Shown piece after piece: positions 9,234 to 17,290 of a DNA stretch of 64,000 bases; position 1 is the stretch's first letter, and each line of letters starts with the position of its first letter. The position numbers were made by a program, and so were the translations under genes. The notes under the pieces are model-generated. The model did not search any database and was not told the origin of the DNA. It saw only the letters and a list, made by a program, of their open reading frames with translations. This DNA comes from Bradyrhizobium guangdongense (GTDB lineage: Bacteria > Pseudomonadota > Alphaproteobacteria > Rhizobiales > Xanthobacteraceae), in contig NZ_CP030051.1 of assembly GCF_004114975.1 (NCBI RefSeq), positions 4,154,001-4,218,000 on the forward strand, given 5' to 3'.

Positions 9234-11282
9234 ATGACCGCTCCCTTCGTCCCGCAGATCGCCCTCTACCGCAGCTGGCTCGCCGAGCAGCGCGGACTCA
9301 CATTCTCGACTTACGAGGAGATGCGGCAATGGTCGGTGCGCGATCTCGATGCGTTTTGGCGCAGCATCTGGGACTATTACGATCTGCAATCGCCGACGCC
9401 CTTTGCAGCCGTCATCACTGAGCGCAAGATGCCCGGCGCAGTCTGGTTTCCCGGCGCGCAGGTCAATTACGCCCGGAAGGTGTTCCGGCATGTGGACGCC
9501 GCGCACGCCGCCGGCCTGCCCGCGATCGTCAGCAGCGGCGAAGACGGCCGGCTTGTCGAGACGAGCTGGCCGGAGCTGCGACGTCGAGCCGCTGCGCTCG
9601 CGCTGCACCTGAAGGATCGGGGCGTCCGGCCAGGCGACCGCGTCGCGGCCTATCTGCCCAACATCCCCGAGACCATCATCGCGTTTCTCGCCAACGCCAG
9701 CATCGGGGCGGTCTGGAGCCTCTGCGCCCCCGACATGGCCGCGCCCGCCGTGATCGACCGCTTCAAGCAGATCGAGCCGAAGGTGCTGATCGCCTGCGAC
9801 ACCGTGACCTATGCCGGGCGCAGGCACGACCGCAAGGACGTCGTCGCCGAGCTGCGGCGATCGCTGCCGTCAGTCGAGCATGTCATCCTGCACAGCGAGG
9901 CCGCCGCACCTGCAGCGCCGGACGCGCTGCTCTCCGAGATCACCGCAAGGACGGGCGCCGCGATCGACGCATTCGAACCGATCTGGCTGCCGTTCGATCA
10001 TCCGCTGTGGATCGTCTATTCCAGCGGCACCACCGGCCTGCCCAAACCGATCGTGCACGGCCATGGCGGGATCGTCATCGTCGTGCTGGCGCTACTCGGC
10101 CTGCACAACGACCTCGGCTGCTCGTACCACCCGAACTCGTTCGGGGAGCGCTATCACTGGTACTCGTCGACGGGCTGGATCATGTGGAATAGCCAAGTCG
10201 GCGGGCTGCTCAGCGGCACCACCTGCTGCATTTTCGACGGCAGCCCCGGCGGCACCAAGGACAAGCCGGACTGGTCCACGCTGTGGCGCTTCGTGGCGCA
10301 GTCGAAAGCGACCTTCTTCGGCGCGGGCGCGGCGTTCTTCGCGAGCTGCGCCAAGGCCGAGATCGATCTCGCCGCCGCCGGCGATCTGTCGCGGCTGCGC
10401 TGCCTCGGCTCGACCGGCTCGCCGCTCAGCGCCGACACCCAGGCCTGGTTCAACGACCGCTTCGCCGCACTCTCGAAGTCAAACGGCAGCACCGCGCAGG
10501 CCAACATCTGGTGGGCGAACATCTCCGGCGGCACCGACTTCGCCGGCGCCTTCATCGGCGGAAACCGCGAATTGCCGCAGACACCTGGCGCGATGCAGTG
10601 CCGCCTGCTCGGAGCTGCGGTCGAAGCTTTCAGCGAGCAAGGCCGCGCCGTGATCGACGAGGTCGGCGAACTCGTCTGCACCGAGCCGATGCCGTCGATG
10701 CCGCTCTACTTCTGGAACGACAAGGACGGTGCGCGTTACCGCGCCAGCTATTTCGAGACCTATCCCGACAATTTCGACGGCAGCGGCCGCGGGCCGGTGT
10801 GGCGGCACGGCGACTGGCTCAAGGTCAATCCGGACGGCTCCTGCGTGATCTACGGCCGCAGCGATGCCACCATCAACCGGCACGGGCTGCGCATGGGCAC
10901 CAGCGAGCTCTATGCCGCCATCGAGGCACTCCCCGAAGTGCTCGACAGCCTCGTCGTCGACCTCGAATATCTCGGCCGCGACAGCTACATGCCGCTGTTC
11001 GTGGTGCTCCGCGACGGCGTTGCCTTCGACGATACGATGCGGGCCAAGATCAACAAGGCGATCGAGGCCGGCCTCTCCCGCAGATTCCTGCCGAACGAGA
11101 TCTTTGCCGTCGCCGAGATCCCGCGGACGCTGTCGGGCAAGAAGCAGGAACTGCCGATCAAGAAGCTCCTGCTCGGCCATCCCGTCGAGAAGGTCATCAA
11201 CAAGGAGGCGATGGCCAATCCGGCCTGCCTCGACTGGTATCTTGCGTTCGCGCGCGACCATCTGGCGCGGAACAAGGCGTGA
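9234..11282 (+). CDS. Acetoacetate-CoA ligase (acetoacetyl-CoA synthetase)
   Basis: This 682-residue enzyme activates acetoacetate to acetoacetyl-CoA with ATP, which links ketone bodies and polyhydroxybutyrate breakdown to central metabolism. The adenylate-forming core shows YSSGTTGLPKPIVHGHGG near residue 262 and GWIMWNSQVGGLLSG. WWANISGGTDFAGAFIGG is typical of acetoacetyl-CoA synthetases. The C-terminal lysine motif RTLSGKKQELPIKKL lies near residue 631. The frame is open about 350 bases further upstream, into the previous gene, but the ATG at 9234 precedes MTAPFVPQIALYRSWL, which aligns with the usual start. It is a single-gene unit with no CoA-transferase beside it. Confidence 0.9.
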   Translation: MTAPFVPQIALYRSWLAEQRGLTFSTYEEMRQWSVRDLDAFWRSIWDYYDLQSPTPFAAVITERKMPGAVWFPGAQVNYARKVFRHVDAAHAAGLPAIVSSGEDGRLVETSWPELRRRAAALALHLKDRGVRPGDRVAAYLPNIPETIIAFLANASIGAVWSLCAPDMAAPAVIDRFKQIEPKVLIACDTVTYAGRRHDRKDVVAELRRSLPSVEHVILHSEAAAPAAPDALLSEITARTGAAIDAFEPIWLPFDHPLWIVYSSGTTGLPKPIVHGHGGIVIVVLALLGLHNDLGCSYHPNSFGERYHWYSSTGWIMWNSQVGGLLSGTTCCIFDGSPGGTKDKPDWSTLWRFVAQSKATFFGAGAAFFASCAKAEIDLAAAGDLSRLRCLGSTGSPLSADTQAWFNDRFAALSKSNGSTAQANIWWANISGGTDFAGAFIGGNRELPQTPGAMQCRLLGAAVEAFSEQGRAVIDEVGELVCTEPMPSMPLYFWNDKDGARYRASYFETYPDNFDGSGRGPVWRHGDWLKVNPDGSCVIYGRSDATINRHGLRMGTSELYAAIEALPEVLDSLVVDLEYLGRDSYMPLFVVLRDGVAFDDTMRAKINKAIEAGLSRRFLPNEIFAVAEIPRTLSGKKQELPIKKLLLGHPVEKVINKEAMANPACLDWYLAFARDHLARNKA

Positions 11283-11373
11283 TGGGAGATCGGCCCAATT
11301 GCGCCGGTCACGTTTGGAGTCCGTTCACCGATCGCCGCTAGATCAGACGGGATCCTCCGCAACGAACCCAGCA

Positions 11374-11676
11374 ATGGCCGACCTCAACGCCGTCCTCACC
11401 AGGCTCAATGACCGCCTGCTCCGCCTTGAAGGCGAGCTGTTCGTGCTGCGCTCGCTGGCGCGTGCGACGCTGACGGCAGGTGACGATCACGCCGCGCGGA
11501 TGCGCAAGCTGGTCGAAGCCGCCAAGGTCGCGCTCGATGACGAGGCCAAACGTGAGCTCGACAAGCCGACGCGCAAATATGTCGATGCGGCAACGGCGCT
11601 GGTGGAGGAATTGCTGGTCGAGCCGACCCCGGCGCGGCCGCTCTTCACCGTGATCGATGGCGGCCGACGCGACTGA
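11374..11676 (+). CDS. Conserved hypothetical protein, alpha-helical
   Basis: This 100-residue, strongly charged, predicted all-helical protein has heptad-like spacing of Leu and Ala in residues 1-75 (VLTRLNDRLLRLEGELFVL), which suggests a short coiled coil. There is no signal peptide or membrane segment. The family was not recognised. It lies 91 bases after the acetoacetyl-CoA synthetase gene and could be cotranscribed. It ends five bases before the converging end of the next gene. Confidence 0.6.
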   Translation: MADLNAVLTRLNDRLLRLEGELFVLRSLARATLTAGDDHAARMRKLVEAAKVALDDEAKRELDKPTRKYVDAATALVEELLVEPTPARPLFTVIDGGRRD

Positions 11677-11681
11677 GCGCG

Positions 11682-11918
11682 TCAGATCCGACGGACCGTA
11701 TCGGTATCGGAGGATTCGGCCTTCAGCCGGCTGAGGCCTTCCTCGATAATCGCGATCTCTTCGTCGATCTTGCTGATCGGCAGGCTGAAATCGTAGCTGC
11801 CCGACCTGCTCTTCAAATCGACGGCGAGCCGCTGCCTGTGCATCATCAGCTCGTCCAGGCCACGGCGGTTCTTCAGCCGCACATAGGCATCCACGATCTG
11901 CGCAATCGCATTCGACAT
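11682..11918 (-). CDS. Conserved hypothetical protein
   Basis: This 78-residue protein is predicted helical (MSNAIAQIVDAYVRLKNR at the start, then KIDEEIAIIEEGLSRLKAE). The ATG at 11918 is preferred over one at 11954 because the extra 12 residues (MRRAGIFAGTDF) look unrelated to a helical fold. There is no signal sequence or known motif. It converges with the preceding small gene, with only five bases between the two stops, so the pair may share a terminator region. Confidence 0.55.
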   Translation of the reverse strand: MSNAIAQIVDAYVRLKNRRGLDELMMHRQRLAVDLKSRSGSYDFSLPISKIDEEIAIIEEGLSRLKAESSDTDTVRRI

Positions 11919-12269
11919 GAAATCGGTCCCGGCAAAAATGCCCGCGCGACGCACCCACGCCGGCGGGACATTCTTGGTGTCGCGGTACGCAATACAAGTC
12001 CGCGACGGATTCGTCGATACGACAGCGAAGTTGAGAACGCGTTACCGTTTGATGATTTCGCGATGGCAGGAACAACAAAGCCGCCGGCGATCAAGCCGGT
12101 GGCCTAAGTCGGCTTGGAAAGCAGATCCGGGATGAAATTTGGCCAGTCGCGTCATTCCTCCCGCCCCCTGGCATTGTTGATAACCGGCGCAAATGCGGCG
12201 CGGGTGGTGACACGACGGCCTGACGTGTTATCGGAGGGATGACGCAGCTGCGAGACGGATCGGACACCC
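11919..12269. other. Gene-free interval
   Basis: No credible gene was seen in these 351 bases. Short open frames exist on both strands, but none has codon usage or a ribosome site that supports it. The interval holds the divergent promoters for the 78-residue protein (minus strand) and the formyltransferase-like gene (plus strand). Confidence 0.5.
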
Positions 12270-12857
12270 ATGCGCATTACCCTCGTCGGCTCCCGCCATT
12301 TCGGCGTGACCACCCTGAACATGCTCCGCGAGCACGGCGTCGGCATCGTGCGGGTCGTGGTCGCTGACGCCGAGGACCGCTTGGCTGCGGCCGCGAAGGC
12401 CGCCGGAATCGAGGTGGTTGTACAGGCAAACCCGAAGCTGGTGGTCGCCTCGGAGATTGCGCCCGATACCGATCTGATCATCACCGCCCACAGCCATGCC
12501 CGGATCGGCAAGGACGCGTTGGCGGCAGCGAAGCTGGGCGGCATCGGCTATCATCCCTCGCTGCTGCCGCGCCACCGCGGCAAGGCCGCGGTGGAATGGA
12601 CCATCAAGGAAGGCGATCCGATCGCCGGCGGGACGATCTATCACCTCGCAGACCGCATGGACGCCGGCGCCATCGCCGCTCAAGACTGGTGCTTCGTCAG
12701 AAAAGGTGAGACCGCGCGCGAGCTCTGGGAGCGTGCGCTGGCCCCGCTCGGCCTCAAGCTGCTGGCCGACGTGATCGATTATGCCAAGGTGCACAAGGCC
12801 CTCCCGTCCAAGCCCCAAGACGAGCAGTTCGCCACCTCGGCGCCCAGCTTGTCCTAG
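12270..12857 (+). CDS. Formyltransferase family protein (Fmt/PurN-like)
   Basis: This 195-residue protein is a single formyltransferase catalytic domain. It has the Rossmann start MRITLVGSRHFGVTTLNML, the loop YHPSLLPRHRGKAAVEW (residues about 92-108) with the catalytic His, and MDAGAI with the catalytic Asp. These bind 10-formyl-tetrahydrofolate or transfer a one-carbon group. It is shorter than methionyl-tRNA formyltransferase (about 310), lacking the C-terminal tRNA-binding domain. The usual Asn two residues before His-Pro-Ser is not seen here (GIGYHPS). A role in formylating a sugar nucleotide or another amine, or as a hydrolase, is possible. Confidence 0.8.
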   Translation: MRITLVGSRHFGVTTLNMLREHGVGIVRVVVADAEDRLAAAAKAAGIEVVVQANPKLVVASEIAPDTDLIITAHSHARIGKDALAAAKLGGIGYHPSLLPRHRGKAAVEWTIKEGDPIAGGTIYHLADRMDAGAIAAQDWCFVRKGETARELWERALAPLGLKLLADVIDYAKVHKALPSKPQDEQFATSAPSLS

Positions 12858-12955
12858 GCGGCCATTCCGAGTCACTCCCGACGTTAACGATTAACGCCAA
12901 GGGCCCTTGATTTCGCTTCCAAAATTGGAGCCGAAAACGCAAATAAACCATTGTT

Positions 12956-12984
12956 TTGACAGGAACAATTTTCGACTTTGCATT
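12956..12984 (+). promoter_or_regulatory. Possible promoter for the small secreted protein genes
   Basis: A perfect -35 hexamer TTGACA (12956-12961) lies in a locally AT-rich stretch; 17 bases on is a weak -10 (TGCATT, 12979-12984). It would leave an untranslated leader of about 60 bases before the ATG at 13054. Confidence 0.3.
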
Positions 12985-13053
12985 GCACCAAATTTCCGTC
13001 ACATTTCTTCCGAATAAGCGTCAGCATATCAGACAGATTCAAGGACGGAATTC

Positions 13054-13404
13054 ATGCGTTTTGCTCGCATCGCGGCGTTCTGTGCCGCTTCAGTTATTAC
13101 CGCCACCCTCGCCGCCCCGGCGGTCGCCCAGACCCCCTACGATGGCAATTGGCAGGTCACCATCGTGACCAAGACCGGTTCCTGCGAGCCGACCGCAAGC
13201 TCGATGCTGACGGTTGCCGACGGCAAGATCACCGCGCCGGGCGCTAACGTTTCCGGCACCATCGGCAGCGGGGGTCTTGTGAAAGTTTCGATCAATGGTG
13301 CATATGCTAACGGTCAACTCAGCGGCAACGCCGGATCGGGGAAGTGGAATGGAGCATCTGCAGGCATACCGTGCAGCGGGCGGTGGGAAGCATCGCGCCA
13401 ATAA
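13054..13404 (+). CDS. Small secreted protein of unknown function
   Basis: This 116-residue protein has a clear signal peptide (MRFARIAAFCAASVITATLA, cleavage after PAVAQ). The mature part is Gly/Ser-rich beta structure (ANVSGTIGSGGLVKVSINGAYANG) with two cysteines, SCEPTAS and GIPCSGRW, which could form a disulphide. The next gene encodes a similar lipocalin-like secreted protein, so the two may be distant paralogues. No catalytic motif was recognised. Confidence 0.7.
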   Translation: MRFARIAAFCAASVITATLAAPAVAQTPYDGNWQVTIVTKTGSCEPTASSMLTVADGKITAPGANVSGTIGSGGLVKVSINGAYANGQLSGNAGSGKWNGASAGIPCSGRWEASRQ

Positions 13405-13894
13405 GCTATTCGGAACGAACCTCCTTAATCGGCGGCTGCTCATGACGGCCGCCGTTTTGTTTGTGACAGCTGTTGCCGGCTCGGAGAGCAAGGCCCAGTC
13501 GGGTCCCTTCGCCCCGATGGCGGGCAGCTGGAGCGGCGGCGGCACCGTGACGCTGGATGACGGCTCGACCGAGCGGATCCGCTGCCGGGCCAAATACGCC
13601 CCGATTGGCCCCACCATGGAGATGTCGCTGACCTGTGCCAGCGACGCCTATAAGTTCAACCTCGCCGCCAACGTGAGGGCCGAGGGAAGCGCCATCACCG
13701 GCAGTTGGTCCGAGGCCAGCCGCAATATCTCCGGCTCACTCCAGGGCCGCGGCGGCGGCGGGAACTTCGAGGTCGTCGCCTCTGCCGCCGGTTTCAACGC
13801 CAACATCGCGCTGAGGACGAGCGGCAACAAGCAGAGCGTCACGATGCGCGCGGACAGCCAGTTCCGCGGCGCCAACATCTCAATGTCGCGCTGA
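13349..13894 (+). CDS. Secreted protein, beta-rich, related in layout to its upstream neighbour
   Basis: The protein has a hydrophobic segment LLMTAAVLFVTAVAGSESKAQ, then PFAPMAGSWSGGGTVTLDDG and paired cysteines (RIRCRAKY, MSLTCASDAYK). It reads like a small periplasmic beta-barrel domain. The start is uncertain. ATG 13349 has GGGGAAG six bases upstream and gives a basic N-region for the signal peptide, but overlaps the previous gene by 56 bases; ATG 13442 would remove the overlap but leave no basic residues. The function is unknown. Confidence 0.65.
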   Translation: MEHLQAYRAAGGGKHRANKLFGTNLLNRRLLMTAAVLFVTAVAGSESKAQSGPFAPMAGSWSGGGTVTLDDGSTERIRCRAKYAPIGPTMEMSLTCASDAYKFNLAANVRAEGSAITGSWSEASRNISGSLQGRGGGGNFEVVASAAGFNANIALRTSGNKQSVTMRADSQFRGANISMSR

Positions 13895-13912
13895 CAGAGC
13901 CGCCCTCGAGAC

Positions 13913-13944
13913 ATCGACCCGGCGACCTCGCCGGGTCGATTTTT
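13913..13944. terminator. Bidirectional-type terminator between convergent genes
   Basis: A perfect 12-base-pair stem (ATCGACCCGGCG at 13913-13924 with CGCCGGGTCGAT at 13929-13940), a four-base loop and a T-run follow the plus-strand gene. It overlaps the stop codon of the converging RidA gene. Confidence 0.85.
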
Positions 13945-14341
13945 ATGCGCCAGGCACGAACGCCGTGACCTCGATCTCGACCTTGGCTCTGGGGTCGACG
14001 AGGCCGCCGATATAGAGCAGCGTCGAGGGCGGGAAGTTGCGCCCGAGCGTCTCCTTCCAGGCCGCACCAATGCCGGCGCCTGCGGCCTCATATTCGCTGC
14101 GGCTGGTCAGATACCAAGTCAGGCGCACGATGTGGTCGGGGCCGGCGCCGGCCTCCGCAAGGAGCTTGACGATCCGCTGCAGCGCGGTCGCGACCTGGGC
14201 CGCCATCTCGGGATCATAATTGCCGGTCTCGTCGCCGCCGGTCTGCCCGGCCAGCACGACCCAGCGACCCGGCCCCTCCGTCACCACACCATGTGAAAAG
14301 CCGCGCGGTTTTTTCCATTCGGCCGGCTGCAAGATGCGCAT
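13943..14341 (-). CDS. RidA family protein (YjgF/YER057c/UK114)
   Basis: This 132-residue protein has the Rid fold marks: VVLAGQTGGDETGNYDPEMA near residue 30, PSTLLYIGGLVDPRAKVEIE with the conserved Arg near residue 118, and EVTAFVPG at the end. RidA proteins hydrolyse reactive enamines or imines made by PLP enzymes such as threonine dehydratase. Many subgroups lack that activity, so the exact role is open. A threonine ammonia-lyase gene lies at the far end of the window but is not linked. It converges with the secreted protein gene. Confidence 0.88.
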   Translation of the reverse strand: MRILQPAEWKKPRGFSHGVVTEGPGRWVVLAGQTGGDETGNYDPEMAAQVATALQRIVKLLAEAGAGPDHIVRLTWYLTSRSEYEAAGAGIGAAWKETLGRNFPPSTLLYIGGLVDPRAKVEIEVTAFVPGA

Positions 14342-14487
14342 GGGCGGAGATCTCCGGATTTTTTGTTGATCTGCGCTGCCTTACCACGCCGCTGCGCATC
14401 GCTGCATCAGCAGATTTGGCCGTTGCAAACACCGGCGATGTCGCCGATACCGGCCTTCCCTCAGGTTCGATCTCCCATCCCGCACCG

Positions 14488-15363
14488 ATGAGCGCAACAC
14501 CGTCCAAAACGATGGCCGCCCTTTGGATGGCTGGATGGCTGTCCCTGATGCTGGTCATGGCGGTCGCCGGGCGCGAGACCACGCGTGACCTGAGCGTCTT
14601 TCAGATCATGGAGGTGCGCTCGCTGATCGGATTCACGTTGCTGCTGCCGATCATCTATCGGGCCGGCGGCTTCAAGGCGATCAAAACCAAACGCCTGCCC
14701 CAGCACCTCGCACGCAACGGCGTGCATTATTTCGCGCAGCTCGGCTGGTTCTATGCGCTGACGCTGATCGGTATCGGCCAGGTTGTCGCGATCGAATTCA
14801 CGATGCCGATCTGGACCGCGCTGCTCGCCGCAACCTTCCTGTCCGAGCGTATGACGAGCTGGAAGATCGCCGCGGTCGTCCTCGGCATCGTCGGCGTCGT
14901 CATGATCGTGCGGCCCGCTACCGGCGAGATCAATCCGGGCCAGTTGATCGCGCTTGGGGCTGCGATCGGCTTCAGCATCTCGATGGCCCTGGCAAAGTCG
15001 TTGACGCGGACCGAAAGCGCCTTGTCGATCCTGTTCTGGATGATCGTGGTGCAGATGGTCATGGGCCTGCTGCCGACGCTCTATGTTTGGACCTGGCCAT
15101 CAGCCACGCTCTGGGGGTGGCTCTTCGTGATCGGGGTCTGCGGCACTTTTTCGCACTATTGCCTCGCCAGCGCGCTGCGGTACGCGGATGCGACCATCGT
15201 GGTCCCGATGGACTTCCTGCGGGTTCCCCTCACCGCGACCGCCGGCTGGCTGCTCTATTCCGAGCGGCTCGACGCCTGGACCGTGCTGGGCGCGGCCTTG
15301 ATCCTGTTTGGCAATCTCCTGAATTTGAAGCCGATCGCGCCGGTTCCTGCCCGCGCACAGTGA
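14488..15363 (+). CDS. DMT superfamily transporter (EamA type)
   Basis: This 291-residue membrane protein has two EamA repeats and about ten membrane segments. Repeat one begins LWMAGWLSLMLVMAVAGRE; the conserved end of the repeat, GQVVAIEFTMPIWTALLAA, is near residue 95. Repeat two ends ATIVVPMDFLRVPLTATAGW. Family members are exporters of small metabolites such as amino acids. An open frame reaches 14293, but the first residues of that version look non-coding and ATG 14488 leads straight into the first helix. Confidence 0.87.
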   Translation: MSATPSKTMAALWMAGWLSLMLVMAVAGRETTRDLSVFQIMEVRSLIGFTLLLPIIYRAGGFKAIKTKRLPQHLARNGVHYFAQLGWFYALTLIGIGQVVAIEFTMPIWTALLAATFLSERMTSWKIAAVVLGIVGVVMIVRPATGEINPGQLIALGAAIGFSISMALAKSLTRTESALSILFWMIVVQMVMGLLPTLYVWTWPSATLWGWLFVIGVCGTFSHYCLASALRYADATIVVPMDFLRVPLTATAGWLLYSERLDAWTVLGAALILFGNLLNLKPIAPVPARAQ

Positions 15364-15567
15364 ACCCCGCCGCGGCCTCGCGCGACACATCGAAGTGGTC
15401 GAGCGTGATTTGGATCACGTTGGAGCGGGCATTCCGGCGTGCGCATTCGGCCACACGGCAACAGGTTGAACCAAACGTCCCGTCGTTTGGGTGGCGTGAA
15501 GTCGGGCAGTTCGTGTAGCTTCGCCGCCAATTTGTTGCTGCCTCCAATTCGATTCTGGGGATTTCAG

Positions 15568-16977
15568 ATGCGAACTCTCACCATCATCGTTTCGCTGATG
15601 TGCATGGCGCTGTCGGTCAGCGCCGCGAAGGCGGACCGCCGCGTCGCTTTCGTCGTCGGCAATGGCGCCTACAAGAACGTCGCGCAATTACCGAACCCGC
15701 CGATCGATGCCAAGGCAATGGCATCGACGCTGCGCAATGTCGGCTTCGAAGTGATCGAAGGATCCAACCTCACGCGCGACCAGATGACCGAGAAGCTGCT
15801 GGATTTCGGCCGCAAGGCGCAGGGCTCCGATATCGCGGTGTTCTATTATGCCGGCCATGGCATCGCCGTCGGCGGCACCAACTATCTCCTGCCCGTCGAT
15901 GCCGACATCAAATCGGAAATGGACGTCAAGCTCGGGGCCGCCATCAACATCGACCTGACGCTCGACCAGACGATGGGCGATGCCAAGGTCAAGCTGGTGT
16001 TCCTCGACGCCTGCCGCGACAATCCTTTTGCCGCCAAGATCAAGTCGAACTCCGCCACCCGCAGCGTCAACGTGGGAAGCGGCCTTGCCGAGATGAAATC
16101 GGGCGAAGGCACGCTGATCGCGTTTGCCACCGGCCCCGGCCAGACCGCGCTCGACGGCCAGGAAGGCAACAACAGCCCGTTCACCCGCGCGCTGATCGAC
16201 AACATCACCAAGCCCGGCGTCGAGATTCAGCAGGCGATGACCTCTGTGCGCGCCCAGGTCAATGAAGAGACCCACAAGGGCCAGCTGCCCTGGGGGCACA
16301 CCAATCTGATCGGCGCGGTCTACCTCAACCAGGGGCCGGCGACCCAGGTGGCCAACGCAGCACCGACAGCAACCGCCGCGCCTGCCGCATCGACAGCCGG
16401 CTCCGAGGCTGAAGTCGAGTTCTGGCGTTCGGTGAAGGAATCCAACAAGCCGGAAGAGCTGAACGCCTACCTCTCCGCCTATCCCAACGGCCAGTTCAAG
16501 CCGCTGGCGCTGGCCCGGCTTGCGGCGATCCAGAACGGTCCATCGACCACGACCCGCAACCTCAATGCCGGCGTCGATCCCGCCACCTTCACCGACGATG
16601 CCAGCCAGCTCACAGAGGACCAGATCGGCCTGGACAAGGGTCAGCGCCGCGACGTGCAGCGCCGCCTCAACGGCCTCGGCTTCGACACCAAGGTGACCGG
16701 CGTGTTCAACGACGAGACCCGGTCGGTGCTGAAGCGCTGGCAGGCCGCCCGCGGTTATCCGTCGACGGGCTTCCTCAACAAGCTGCAGCACAAGGCCCTG
16801 CTCTCCGAGATCGTGGCCTCGACAACGACTGCAAGCGAGGACAGCCCGAAGCCGGCGCGGCGCGCCGCGCCCGTGCAGAGCGCGCCCGCGCCCCGCCACA
16901 GCGGTGGCGGCGATGCCGGCGCCGCGTTCGTCGGCGGCGTGGTTGGCGGCATGATGGGCGGCATGTTCCGCCACTGA
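15568..16977 (+). CDS. Caspase-like protease (peptidase C14) with C-terminal peptidoglycan-binding domain
   Basis: This 469-residue secreted protein has a signal peptide of about 22 residues (ending SAAKA). It then has a p20-type caspase domain with RVAFVVGNGAYKNV, the catalytic His97 in FYYAGHG and Cys149 in LFLDACRDNPF. A linker rich in Ala/Thr follows, a short helical segment (EVEFWRSVKESNKPEELNAYLS, the kind of motif found near WD/TPR repeats), and a PG_binding_1-like domain near residues 395-450 (QRRLNGLGFDTKVTGVFNDE). The end is Gly-rich (GGVVGGMMGGMF). A GGGGA site precedes ATG 15568. It may process or sense cell-wall proteins. A terminator follows. Confidence 0.88.
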   Translation: MRTLTIIVSLMCMALSVSAAKADRRVAFVVGNGAYKNVAQLPNPPIDAKAMASTLRNVGFEVIEGSNLTRDQMTEKLLDFGRKAQGSDIAVFYYAGHGIAVGGTNYLLPVDADIKSEMDVKLGAAINIDLTLDQTMGDAKVKLVFLDACRDNPFAAKIKSNSATRSVNVGSGLAEMKSGEGTLIAFATGPGQTALDGQEGNNSPFTRALIDNITKPGVEIQQAMTSVRAQVNEETHKGQLPWGHTNLIGAVYLNQGPATQVANAAPTATAAPAASTAGSEAEVEFWRSVKESNKPEELNAYLSAYPNGQFKPLALARLAAIQNGPSTTTRNLNAGVDPATFTDDASQLTEDQIGLDKGQRRDVQRRLNGLGFDTKVTGVFNDETRSVLKRWQAARGYPSTGFLNKLQHKALLSEIVASTTTASEDSPKPARRAAPVQSAPAPRHSGGGDAGAAFVGGVVGGMMGGMFRH

Positions 16978-17002
16978 GCCCTGACCAGAGCGCAAAACAC
17001 AA

Positions 17003-17028
17003 AAGCCCGGCTCGCGCCGGGCTTTTTC
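17003..17028 (+). terminator. Intrinsic terminator after the caspase-like gene
   Basis: AAGCCCGGC (17003-17011) pairs perfectly with GCCGGGCTT (17016-17024) over a four-base loop, followed by a T-run. Confidence 0.85.
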
Positions 17029-17047
17029 ATTGTTGCGACGAAGTACG

Positions 17048-17287
17048 TTACTTCCCCGCCGCCTTGCGCAGCGCCTCGTTGATGCGGTCCTGCCAGCCGG
17101 GGCCACCCTCCTGGAAGAACTCGAGCACGTCCTGATCGATGCGCAACGTCACCTGCTCCTTGATGCCGGGAACCGCGTTTGACTTCGGCGGCGCCGCGGC
17201 GACCTTGGCGGTCACCTTCTTGAACGCTGCCTCGGCCTCGGTCCTCGCGTCGCCAAGCGTCCGCGGACGCCTCGGTTGATCCGCCAT
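17048..17287 (-). CDS. BrnA-like antitoxin family protein
   Basis: This 79-residue protein ends with a ribbon-helix-helix module typical of BrnA antitoxins: KEQVTLRIDQDVLEFFQEGG (residues 43-62), then PGWQDRINEALRKAAG. The N-terminal half is basic and Ala/Pro-rich. BrnA proteins bind operator DNA and neutralise a BrnT ribonuclease toxin, but no BrnT gene is adjacent. It starts three bases after the cysK stop and is surely in the same transcript, so it may instead be a DNA-binding regulator of unknown target. Confidence 0.75.
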   Translation of the reverse strand: MADQPRRPRTLGDARTEAEAAFKKVTAKVAAAPPKSNAVPGIKEQVTLRIDQDVLEFFQEGGPGWQDRINEALRKAAGK

Positions 17288-17290
17288 GTG

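Noticed and set aside
14458..14487. tRNA-like T-loop text (GGTTCGATCTCCC)
   Set aside because: No acceptor stem, D-arm or anticodon arm could be paired around it.
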